DNA of 5,244 bases from assembly GCA_017540285.1 (NCBI GenBank), contig JAFYBI010000310.1, positions 1 through 5,244 on the forward strand, written 5' to 3'. Shown piece after piece: positions 1 through 5,244 of this stretch. Position numbers and translations under genes: made by a program. Under the pieces are notes generated by a model. It was not told the DNA's origin. It saw nothing but the letters and a program-made list of their open reading frames with translations, and ran no database searches. Position 1 is the stretch's first letter. Every line of letters begins with the position of its first letter. The DNA comes from Clostridia bacterium. GTDB lineage: Bacteria > Bacillota > Clostridia > Oscillospirales > CAG-272.

Positions 1-2424
1 CAGCTCGCGGCCCGCGGGGATCGTCACGGTCCCCCGGAGGCGGTCGTCCCGCTCGGCGGTGAGGTCTGCCGTGCCGTCTTTGAGAAGGCTGACGGCACGG
101 ACGAAGGCGTCCTCGTCGAAGGTCCAGAAGCAGCCGACGCCGGAGCGGATGTAGAGCTCGTCCCGCTTCAGCACGAGGGTGACTTCGACCTCCTCGTCCG
201 GGGAGAAGCGTCCGAGCTCGCGGATCGAGAGGTTCTGCCCGTCGAAGTAGGAGCCGATCTTCGAGCCGTTCAGCATCAGCGACGCCTCGCGCGGCCACCG
301 GGCCGGGAAGTAGCAGTAGAGCGCGTCCGAGGTGCCGGGTCGGACGGTGAACGTGACGCTCGCGCCGCCGGAGCCGGACTTCTCATAGCCCTTGTGCCCG
401 GTCGCGAAGATCAGATCGCACCCGCGCGTGTCCGTCGAGACGAGCTCCGCACGGTGCCAGACTTCGCAGGTCTCCCCGGTCATCGCCGAGAGGAGGCGGT
501 TCATGTAGGTGAAGGGATCGGTGTAGTCGTCCTCCTTGTCGTAGGAGAGCGGGAAGTCCGCCGTCGCCGGTTCCACCGCGTAGGCGAGGGAGAGCGCATA
601 GGGATTCTCGTAGACGTCGATGTGCGTGTCCGTGGCATCGTACAGCTCGTAGAGCTCGTGGATGTAGTTCATCACCGGCTTGTTGTCCGTCTCGTCGACC
701 ATGACGTACTTCACGCCGAAGAGGGCGTCCGTGACCGCCGTCGCGCCGACGTACATCGACCAGTGGGACTGCGACGCGTACCCGAACTGCGCGAGCAGGG
801 CCACGGCCCGGGCGTTGAGGGTGGAGGTGGAGTTGGAGAGCCCGCGGATCCCGAGCGCGAAGTTGTCGTTCTTCTTGCGGTGCACGAGCTTTTCAAAGCG
901 GTAGAAGCCGTCGTCCCGCCGGATCGCCTCGACGGCGGGCTCGTAGGTGTCGATCATCTGGCGGTAGGAACGCCGGTTTGAGAAGGACACGTCTTCGTCG
1001 AGCGCGCGGATCATCGCGGCGCCGTTTGCGAAGGTCTCGAGACAGACGGCCGCGGAGAGGGCGATGGGGAGGACGACCCCGGGCTTGCCGTGCGCGTTCC
1101 GGATCACGGCGCAGAGGAGCGCGGACACGATCACGAGGCAGGCGATCCCGCCCCAGACCGCCGTGAACGTCGGCAGATGCTCTTCGCCGAGCTTCGACGC
1201 GACGACGATCAGGGCGCACCACCCGGCGGCGGAGGCAAGGATTGCCCGCGGACCGATCCGGCGGATGTGCGCGAGGGCCTCGGCGGCCATCCAGAGGGCG
1301 AGGGCGGCGAACATGTAGGCGAAGCGGGCGTTGAGCCAGTTGGGCCGCTGCAGCCCGTGCCAGAGGATGTCGAGGGTCGAGAGATTGAACGAGGCGAAGA
1401 AGAAGAGCATCATCCCGCCGAACGCGAGCTTGCGCCGGAGGGGAATGCCGCGGACGAGGAAGAAGAGCGGCGACAGGATGAGGGAGAGGGTGCCGCAGTA
1501 GAGGAAGGGCATGCCCTCGGGCCGCACGGTGTCATAGGAGCCGAAGAAGGCCTTGGTGAGGAGGTCGAAGAACTCGAAGTACTGCTTCGGCTTCCAGTCG
1601 GGCGTCGAGAATGCGAGCTTGCCGAAGGAGAGGGAATAGTAGGTCGGCAGAAGGATCACCGCGCCGATTGCGACGGCCGTGAGGGAGAAGACGCCCACCC
1701 GCGCGAGGGAGCGGACAAAGTGCGCCGATTCGTCCGTCGGGTTGCGCTCCGCCGGGGTCAGGGAGAAATACCGGACGAAGAACCAGATGAAGACGAAGAG
1801 GCAGATCATGTAGCCGATGTAGAAGTTCGAGAGGATCGCGTAGGCGAGGGCGAGGGTGTACATGCGGAACCGCCCGCGCGTGATGAGGGCGTCGAGACCG
1901 CAGAGGATGAGCGGGAAGGCGATGAGGTTGTCCGTCCACATCACGTTGTGCTGCATCACGACGGCAAACGAGGTGAAGGCGTAGAGCGCGGCGAACGCGA
2001 CCGTGATGCTCCGGCGGAAGGAGAACTTCTCCTCGATGAAATACCCGAACGCGAGCCCCGTGAAGCCGCATTTCAGAACGAGGATGACGTACATCGCCTC
2101 GAGGATCATAGACTTCGGGAAGAGCGCGGTGATGAGGGAGAAGGGGGAGGCGAGGTAATAGGCGAAGATGCCCATGAACTCCCCGCCGAGCGCGCGTTTG
2201 AAGGAATAGAGGATCGATTCACCCGAGCGCACGATTTCGCGGAACTGTTCGAAGTAGTAGATGTATTGCGCGTTGAGGTCGAGGACGAGGACGGAGTTCT
2301 TGCCGAAGGGGAAGACCTCGATCATGGCGTAGAGGAGCGTCATGGCGAGGGCGGGGACGGCGAAGCAGAGAAGCAGCGTCCCGCGCCGCCGGGTGTGCGC
2401 TCCGGGATCCTGAAGCTGATTCAC
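1..2424 (-). CDS. YfhO-family polytopic membrane protein, predicted GT-C glycosyltransferase (C-terminus cut off)
   Basis: The frame is open for 808 codons from a GTG at 2424-2422 to the window edge, with no stop, so the C-terminus is missing. Features seen: a first hydrophobic helix at about residues 16-38; a loop with acidic D49 (LVLDLNAQY); then roughly ten further hydrophobic stretches to about residue 470. Family-like signatures are MQHNVMWTDNLIAFP (157-171), RPNWLNARFAY (360-370), GVKYVMVDE (570-578) and VYENPYALSLAY (604-615). Residues after about 475 form a large extracytoplasmic, beta-rich part. Members of YfhO (Pfam PF09586) such as B. subtilis YfhO, and the related GtlB, are tied to teichoic acid glycosylation using undecaprenyl-phosphate sugars made by CsbB-type enzymes. 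By inference this protein transfers a sugar to a surface polymer; substrate unknown. The GTG start is supported by GGAGGG 8 nt upstream and by the 4-nt overlap with the DUF951 gene. The next ATG (residue 28) would cut the first helix. No CsbB-like partner is in the window. Confidence 0.93.
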   Translation of the reverse strand, partial: MNQLQDPGAHTRRRGTLLLCFAVPALAMTLLYAMIEVFPFGKNSVLVLDLNAQYIYYFEQFREIVRSGESILYSFKRALGGEFMGIFAYYLASPFSLITALFPKSMILEAMYVILVLKCGFTGLAFGYFIEEKFSFRRSITVAFAALYAFTSFAVVMQHNVMWTDNLIAFPLILCGLDALITRGRFRMYTLALAYAILSNFYIGYMICLFVFIWFFVRYFSLTPAERNPTDESAHFVRSLARVGVFSLTAVAIGAVILLPTYYSLSFGKLAFSTPDWKPKQYFEFFDLLTKAFFGSYDTVRPEGMPFLYCGTLSLILSPLFFLVRGIPLRRKLAFGGMMLFFFASFNLSTLDILWHGLQRPNWLNARFAYMFAALALWMAAEALAHIRRIGPRAILASAAGWCALIVVASKLGEEHLPTFTAVWGGIACLVIVSALLCAVIRNAHGKPGVVLPIALSAAVCLETFANGAAMIRALDEDVSFSNRRSYRQMIDTYEPAVEAIRRDDGFYRFEKLVHRKKNDNFALGIRGLSNSTSTLNARAVALLAQFGYASQSHWSMYVGATAVTDALFGVKYVMVDETDNKPVMNYIHELYELYDATDTHIDVYENPYALSLAYAVEPATADFPLSYDKEDDYTDPFTYMNRLLSAMTGETCEVWHRAELVSTDTRGCDLIFATGHKGYEKSGSGGASVTFTVRPGTSDALYCYFPARWPREASLMLNGSKIGSYFDGQNLSIRELGRFSPDEEVEVTLVLKRDELYIRSGVGCFWTFDEDAFVRAVSLLKDGTADLTAERDDRLRGTVTIPAGREL

Positions 2425-2654
2425 GGCGTCTGCCCTCCGTTCTCCTGCGCGTCCGCGGCGTCTTGGGGGTGACGGATCCGGCGGATGGCTTTTTCGAGCT
2501 TTTCGCGGGGGAGGGTCAGGTCGCGGCCGCAGCCCCGGCAGACGATGCGGATGTCGCTGCCGACGCGGAGGACTTCAAAGTCGGAGGAGCCGCAGGGGTG
2601 TTTCTTCTTGAGAGACAGGGTGTCTCCCACCGCGATTTTCGGGATGATCATCAT
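2421..2654 (-). CDS. DUF951 family protein, small Cys-containing protein of unknown function
   Basis: This is a 77-residue protein starting with two adjacent Met codons. The core matches the DUF951 family (Pfam PF06107): an N-terminal VGDTLSLKKKHPCGS (9-23), then FEVLRVGSDIRIVCRGCGR (26-44), then LPREKLEKAIRRI (48-60). Three cysteines (C21, C39, C42) with H19 form a CPxCG/CxxC-like cluster that could bind zinc, which is inference. The molecular role of the family is not known to me; in other Bacillota it is often found beside mscS and ychF, neither of which is here. The last 17 residues (Q- and D-rich) lie beyond the usual core and overlap the ribosome binding site of the next gene. AGGAG at 2658-2662 lies only 3 nt from the first ATG but 6 nt from the second (2651), so translation may begin at the second Met, giving 76 residues. 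It has its own promoter and is the first gene of a unit with the YfhO-family gene. Confidence 0.92.
   Translation of the reverse strand: MMIIPKIAVGDTLSLKKKHPCGSSDFEVLRVGSDIRIVCRGCGRDLTLPREKLEKAIRRIRHPQDAADAQENGGQTP
2433..2438 (-). promoter_or_regulatory. Shine-Dalgarno site for the YfhO-family gene
   Basis: GGAGGG on the minus strand ends 8 nt before the GTG at 2424. It lies inside the last codons of the DUF951 gene. It decides in favour of the GTG start and, with the overlapping GTGA stop/start, suggests translational coupling of the two genes. Confidence 0.8.
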
Positions 2655-2667
2655 GGACTCCTGTACA

Positions 2668-2676
2668 TAATATCAC
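2668..2676 (-). promoter_or_regulatory. Possible single operator-like box at the DUF951 promoter
   Basis: GTGATATTA begins 7 nt after the -10 TATAAT and differs by one base from the GTGATATCA arm that begins 6 nt after the -10 of the SPFH operon. Only one box is present, not a tandem pair, and the region is AT-rich, so chance resemblance is quite possible. Confidence 0.25.
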
Positions 2677-2683
2677 AGTTTAT

Positions 2684-2712
2684 ATTATACCACGAAGAAA
2701 GAGGGAATGCAA
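2684..2712 (-). promoter_or_regulatory. Sigma-A-type promoter of the DUF951-YfhO unit
   Basis: On the minus strand TATAAT lies at 2689-2684, preceded by TGG (extended -10, TGnTATAAT). A weak -35 TTGCAT (3 of 6 consensus bases, including the key TTG) lies at 2712-2707 with a 17-bp spacer. The predicted start is near 2677, giving a leader of about 23 nt before the DUF951 ATG. The promoter sits in an AT-rich island between GC-rich genes and just downstream of the terminator of the preceding operon. Confidence 0.75.
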
Positions 2713-2798
2713 GGAGTTTGTGTGAGCTTTTGGACCGAATTCCGCTCTGCCGGGGCAGGGGTCCGCCGCGCTCCCGTCATCATGCCTTCCGCTCCGGC

Positions 2799-2836
2799 AA
2801 AAAAACGGGAGACTGCAGGATCCGCAGTCTCCCGTT
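2799..2836 (-). terminator. Rho-independent terminator of the SPFH-RHH operon
   Basis: A perfect 13-bp stem (2804-2816 paired with 2824-2836) encloses a 7-nt loop. On the minus strand it is followed by a run of seven T (2805-2799, partly overlapping the stem base). The stem starts 3 nt after the TGA stop of the RHH gene, as expected for a factor-independent terminator closing that operon. On the plus strand the stem is followed only by TTCTTTC, so it may work weakly in that direction too. Confidence 0.93.
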
Positions 2837-2839
2837 CTT

Positions 2840-3064
2840 TCAATGCTTGCCGTCCACTTTCCCGCTTCCCGACGGACCGTCGGCGTCCGCTTCGGCCAGA
2901 TCCGCGAAGGTCCCGCGCCGCCGCCTCTTCACCGCCTCCGTCAGGAGATATTCGATCTGTCCGTTGATCGAGCGGAAATCATCCTCCGCCCATCGCGCCA
3001 ACTCGTCATAGAGCGTTTTCGATACCCGCAGCGGGATCTGCTTCTTGTTGTCCTTTTCCGCCAT
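2840..3064 (-). CDS. Small ribbon-helix-helix (Arc/CopG-like) DNA-binding protein
   Basis: This is a 74-residue protein. Residues 9-15 (QIPLRVS) fit the beta-strand of a ribbon-helix-helix fold, which pairs in a dimer and inserts into the DNA major groove. Residues 16-29 (KTLYDELARWAEDD) form helix A, RSIN (31-34) the turn, and residues 35-47 (GQIEYLLTEAVKR) helix B. A basic cluster (47-50) follows, then a Gly/Asp-rich tail (about 53-74) likely to be disordered. The family includes transcription repressors and antitoxins; no toxin gene is adjacent, so antitoxin is not supported. It starts 17 nt after the stop of the SPFH gene and ends at a strong terminator, so it is the last gene of that operon. 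No clear Shine-Dalgarno precedes the ATG, and an in-frame stop lies directly upstream, which fixes the start. I infer that it may bind the tandem palindromes at 4167-4187 and repress its own operon. I recall similar SPFH-RHH pairs in other Gram-positive bacteria, but this needs a search. Confidence 0.88.
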   Translation of the reverse strand: MAEKDNKKQIPLRVSKTLYDELARWAEDDFRSINGQIEYLLTEAVKRRRRGTFADLAEADADGPSGSGKVDGKH

Positions 3065-3081
3065 TCAAGTGCGCTGCGGGA

Positions 3082-4140
3082 TCAATAGATCGATCCCGTG
3101 TTCACGATGGGCTGCGCGTCGCGGTTGCCGCAGAGAACGACCAGAAGGTTGGCGACCATCTGCGCCTTGCGCTCGTCGTCGAGCTGGCAGATGTCTTCGT
3201 GGTTGATCTTGTCCAGCGCCATCTGCACCCTGCCGACCGCGCCGTCGACGATCATCTTGCGTGCATCGATGATGGCGGACGCCTGCTGTCTCTGGAGCAT
3301 GACCGCCGCGATCTCCGGGGCGTATGCGAGATACGTGATCCGGGCTTCGACGATTTCGAGACCCGCGAACGCGACCTTTTCCTCGATCTTCTCGCGGATG
3401 CGGGAGGCCACGAGGTCGGCGGAGCCGCGCAGGGAGCCCTCGTCCGCGACGCCGTCGCCGGTCGTGTCCACGCCGGGCGCAACGTCATAGGGGTAGATCC
3501 GGACGATCTCGCGCAGCGCGCTGTCGCACTGCAGGGAGAGGTATTCCTTGTAGTTGTCGACGTTGAAGACCGCCTTCGCCGTGTCGACGACGCGCCACAT
3601 GACCGCGATGCCGATCTCGACGGGGTTGCCGAGGCAGTCGTTGATCTTCTGGCGGTTGTTGTTCAGGGTCATGACCTTGAGGGAGATCTTGTTGCTCAGC
3701 ATCTCCGCCGTCGCCGCCCCGCCGTTGATCTGGACGCCGGCGAAGACCGAGCCCTCGGGCTTCACGTCGCCGGACTGGTTCAGCCTGGTCTTGGCCGCGG
3801 GGTTGAAGGACGCGCAGAAGGGGTTGACGAAGAAGAAGCCGTCCTGCTTCAGGGTGCCGATGTAGCGGCCGAAGAGGGTCAGGACCAGCGCTTCGTTCGG
3901 GCGGATCACCTTGAGGCCGCACCACCAGATCCAGCCGATGCAGAGATAGAGGATCGAGACGACGAAGAGCGCGACGAAGAGGGGATTGCCGCCGTCGATG
4001 CCGTACATGCCCCCGAGCGGGACGCAGACGATCGCCGCGACGTACGCGAGGATCGAGAGGAAGAGCACGAGCCATCCGCTCTTGGCGCGGTAGATCTTCT
4101 CTTCCACGTTGCTGTAAGTATTTGCGAGCAGTTTTGCCAT
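3082..4140 (-). CDS. SPFH/Band 7 (prohibitin/stomatin-like) membrane protein
   Basis: This is a 352-residue protein with two N-terminal membrane helices (about 22-41 and 53-74) and an SPFH domain from about residue 78. Hallmarks seen: VIRPNEALVLTLFGRYIGTLKQDGFFFVNPF (78-108), AVMWRVVDTAKAVFNVDNY (179-197), and MLQRQQASAIIDARKMIVDGAVG (281-303), followed by an alpha-helical stretch and the ending QPIVNTGSIY. SPFH proteins oligomerise on membranes and scaffold microdomains or regulate membrane proteases; the bacterial partner here is unknown. An extra loop with DTTGDGVADE (225-234) resembles a calcium-binding loop. The start at 4140 is chosen because AGGAGG lies 6 nt upstream; a GTG 36 nt further upstream falls inside the operator and lacks a ribosome site. 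It is the first gene of a two-gene operon with the RHH gene, behind a consensus promoter. Confidence 0.95.
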   Translation of the reverse strand: MAKLLANTYSNVEEKIYRAKSGWLVLFLSILAYVAAIVCVPLGGMYGIDGGNPLFVALFVVSILYLCIGWIWWCGLKVIRPNEALVLTLFGRYIGTLKQDGFFFVNPFCASFNPAAKTRLNQSGDVKPEGSVFAGVQINGGAATAEMLSNKISLKVMTLNNNRQKINDCLGNPVEIGIAVMWRVVDTAKAVFNVDNYKEYLSLQCDSALREIVRIYPYDVAPGVDTTGDGVADEGSLRGSADLVASRIREKIEEKVAFAGLEIVEARITYLAYAPEIAAVMLQRQQASAIIDARKMIVDGAVGRVQMALDKINHEDICQLDDERKAQMVANLLVVLCGNRDAQPIVNTGSIY

Positions 4141-4146
4141 AAGAAA

Positions 4147-4152
4147 CCTCCT
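4147..4152 (-). promoter_or_regulatory. Shine-Dalgarno site for the SPFH gene
   Basis: A perfect AGGAGG on the minus strand with a 6-nt gap to the ATG at 4140. It fixes the start of the SPFH gene and excludes the longer reading from the GTG at 4176. Confidence 0.92.
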
Positions 4153-4166
4153 GACTGTATTCCGAA

Positions 4167-4187
4167 GTGATATCACCTTGATATCAC
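4167..4187 (-). promoter_or_regulatory. Operator-like tandem palindrome at the SPFH transcription start
   Basis: A 21-bp inverted repeat has perfect 9-bp arms GTGATATCA and TGATATCAC separated by AGG. Each arm itself contains the 8-bp palindrome TGATATCA (4179-4186 and 4168-4175), with centres 11 bp apart, about one helical turn. It begins 6 nt after the -10 box, so it covers the predicted start site. A repressor bound here would block initiation. RHH proteins such as Arc and MetJ bind repeated short half-sites as neighbouring dimers, and the operon encodes an RHH protein. The same bases could also form a hairpin at the 5' end of the mRNA. Confidence 0.72.
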
Positions 4188-4193
4188 GCTGAC

Positions 4194-4222
4194 ATTATAC
4201 CACGGATCTCCGGCGTTGTCAA
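4194..4222 (-). promoter_or_regulatory. Consensus sigma-A promoter of the SPFH-RHH operon
   Basis: On the minus strand TTGACA (4222-4217) and TATAAT (4199-4194) are separated by exactly 17 bp, both matching consensus in all six positions. The -10 is preceded by TGG (extended -10). An A/T-rich stretch at 4232-4241, upstream of the -35, could act as an UP element. The predicted start is near 4187, giving a leader of about 47 nt. Such a strong promoter next to an operator-like repeat suggests regulation mainly by repression. Confidence 0.92.
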
Positions 4223-4260
4223 GGGGGTCGGTGAAAAATTTTCCGGCTCCGGAGCGGGAG

Positions 4261-4292
4261 AAAAGCGCGCACCGCGGGGAACGGATGCGCGC
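4261..4292 (-). terminator. Probable terminator of the GH5-like gene
   Basis: A 7-bp GC-only-plus-one-A/T stem (GCGCGCA at 4265-4271 with TGCGCGC at 4286-4292) encloses a 14-nt loop that can add three more pairs (4272-4274 with 4282-4284) past a one-base bulge. On the minus strand it is followed by TTTT (4264-4261), then C-rich sequence, so the U tract is short. It lies 39 nt after the stop of the glycosidase gene and before the SPFH promoter. Confidence 0.6.
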
Positions 4293-4331
4293 CTTGCCGA
4301 ATATACTATTATAGATAGGAATGCGGGAGGC
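4293..4331. other. Short AT-rich intergenic spacer
   Basis: This stretch between the glycosidase stop and its probable terminator includes an AT-rich run at about 4300-4317. It contains -10-like hexamers on both strands (TATAAT on minus at 4313-4308, TATACT on plus at 4302-4307), but neither has a recognisable -35 at 17 bp. I see no gene in it. Confidence 0.5.
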
Positions 4332-5244
4332 CTATGCCTTTTCCCAGCGGAGATCCCCGAGGACGAACGAGCCGTCCCGGCAGCCGATCGTCACGCGGCA
4401 GGCCTCGGTGCGGGGGATCGTCACGCGGATCTCCCGCTCGCCGGACACCGTGTCCAGGAAGAGGACCTCATCCCCCGCCGAAACGGAGAGCGCCGATGCC
4501 GCGCCGAAATCCGCCGTGAACGCGAGGATCCCGGGCCTCCCGTCCGCCATGAGATCGTAGACGGCAGATCCGCCCGGCGTGAACCGCATCCTCGCGTCCT
4601 CCCAGCCCTCGCCGAGCCGCTCGACGCCGGAGAACGAGACGCCGTCGCACGCCTTGAAGACGCAGCCGGGGGAGCGCGTGATCGACGGGATGACCGCCGG
4701 ACGCCATTCGCAGTTCTCAAAGCGGATGTTTTCGAGGTATTCGTCGAAGATGGCCTGTGCGCGGGCATAGGAAGGACGGTCGCCGCCGCGCGCAAAGCCC
4801 GTGATCCAGTCCCAGCCCGCAGGTTTCTTCACCGAGCAGGGAGAATTCCCGGTCTCCATCTTCTTCCACGGCCAGATATTCACGCCGATGTCGTTCGCGA
4901 GCGCAAGCGGGTACATCGCGGCGAACCAGCGCAGATCGTTCTCGCCCGTCTCGCCGAGATACAGCGCGATCCCGAGCCGCTCCCGGACCGCGAGGAAATC
5001 GCGCAGGACGGTGATGTCCGGCGGGCACCAGTAGCGGTGGAAATGCGCTGCGGCATTGTCGTCAAAGCGCTCCGTGAAGAAATCCGCGCGGGACGCCCAG
5101 AAGACGCTTTCGAGAGAGAGGAGGTGACGCCCGTCGATCTCGTGCACCGCGCGGATGCAGTCGCGGTAGAAGGCGCGGAGCTCTTCGGAGAGATCGGGCA
5201 GCTCCTTCGTCCCCTCCATGGGCGTGCGGACGGGCTCGTTCAGA
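4332..5244 (-). CDS. Glycoside hydrolase family 5-like enzyme, C-terminal part (5' end outside window)
   Basis: The frame is open from the right edge to a TAG at 4334-4332, giving 303 complete codons (the first is Leu at 5243-5241). It reads LNEPVRTP before the first in-window ATG (5219), so that ATG is internal. NEP is the GH5 acid/base motif, with Glu3 of the fragment (codon 5237-5235). HFHRYW (67-72) fits the conserved H-x-Y of the family, and LYLGETGEN (94-102) supplies the likely nucleophile Glu98 (codon 4952-4950). INIWPWKK-like aromatic residues (W124, W126) probably line the substrate cleft. The TIM-barrel ends near residue 175. About 125 residues follow that are rich in short beta-strands, possibly a carbohydrate-binding or accessory beta-sandwich domain. 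GH5 enzymes are retaining beta-glycosidases acting on cellulose, mannan, xyloglucan and other glycans; the substrate cannot be set from this part. Whether there is a signal peptide is not visible. A related clan GH-A family is the main alternative. Confidence 0.88.
   Translation of the reverse strand, partial: LNEPVRTPMEGTKELPDLSEELRAFYRDCIRAVHEIDGRHLLSLESVFWASRADFFTERFDDNAAAHFHRYWCPPDITVLRDFLAVRERLGIALYLGETGENDLRWFAAMYPLALANDIGVNIWPWKKMETGNSPCSVKKPAGWDWITGFARGGDRPSYARAQAIFDEYLENIRFENCEWRPAVIPSITRSPGCVFKACDGVSFSGVERLGEGWEDARMRFTPGGSAVYDLMADGRPGILAFTADFGAASALSVSAGDEVLFLDTVSGEREIRVTIPRTEACRVTIGCRDGSFVLGDLRWEKA

Noticed and set aside
1090..2472. Long plus-strand open frame of 460 codons opposite the YfhO-family gene
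   Set aside because: Its protein is a low-complexity mix of Glu, Arg, Gly, Asp and Val, as expected from the complement of GC-rich coding DNA. The minus strand holds a clear YfhO-family protein with proper start and ribosome site.
2746..2760. Small GC hairpin (CTGCC / GGCAG) as a second terminator or RNA element
   Set aside because: The stem is only 5 bp with a 2-nt loop and has no T tract on either side.
2685..2783. Minus-strand 32-codon frame between the terminator and the DUF951 promoter, with GGAAGG upstream of its ATG
   Set aside because: It begins directly after a strong terminator with no promoter, its stop lies inside the -10 box of the next gene, and the peptide has no recognisable feature.
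2840..4140. Toxin-antitoxin system based on the RHH protein
   Set aside because: The only partner is an SPFH scaffold protein; no toxin-sized gene of a known family is adjacent, and gene order (large membrane gene first, RHH second) gives no support.
3199..4170. Plus-strand open frame of 323 codons opposite the SPFH gene
   Set aside because: Asp/Val/Ala/Arg-rich shadow of the SPFH reading frame with no family signature or ribosome site.
4138..4176. Longer SPFH protein starting at the GTG at 4176
   Set aside because: That GTG lies inside the inverted repeat, has no ribosome site, and adds 12 residues unlike the family; ATG at 4140 has AGGAGG at 6 nt.
4300..4317. AT-rich run with TATAAT-like hexamers as an extra promoter
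   Set aside because: No -35-like hexamer at 16-18 bp on either strand, and it lies between a gene's stop and its probable terminator.

Overview
The window looks like a GC-rich chromosome segment from the Bacillota, most likely an uncultured gut or rumen-type member of the Clostridia. Three things point there: a DUF951 protein, an SPFH/Band 7 protein followed by a small ribbon-helix-helix (RHH) protein, and strong Shine-Dalgarno sites (AGGAGG, GGAGGG) with consensus sigma-A promoters (TTGACA-17-TATAAT, extended -10 TGG). The taxonomic placement is inference. All recognisable genes lie on the minus strand, so transcription runs from high to low coordinates. I saw no RNA genes, mobile elements or CRISPR arrays.

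In the direction of transcription, the window opens with the C-terminal part of a glycoside hydrolase family 5-like enzyme (4332 to the right edge). It enters from outside the window and probably ends at a GC-rich hairpin near 4265-4292. Next is an SPFH/Band 7 membrane protein (3082-4140) with a near-perfect promoter and a 21-bp operator-like inverted repeat at the predicted transcription start. It is followed after 17 nt by a 74-residue RHH DNA-binding protein (2840-3064), and the unit closes with a 13-bp stem terminator (2799-2836). A second promoter (2684-2712) drives a DUF951 protein (2421-2654). This overlaps by 4 nt a large polytopic YfhO-family protein (2424 to the left edge), whose C-terminus lies outside the window.

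The most interesting point is regulatory. The SPFH-RHH operon carries two 8-bp TGATATCA palindromes, 11 bp centre to centre, right at the predicted start site. That is the layout RHH dimers of the Arc/MetJ class bind cooperatively, so the RHH protein may repress its own operon. A single near-match to the same box sits at the equivalent place in the DUF951-yfhO promoter, which might link the two membrane-protein operons. None of the genes is a novel family, and no new multi-gene system is clearly visible.
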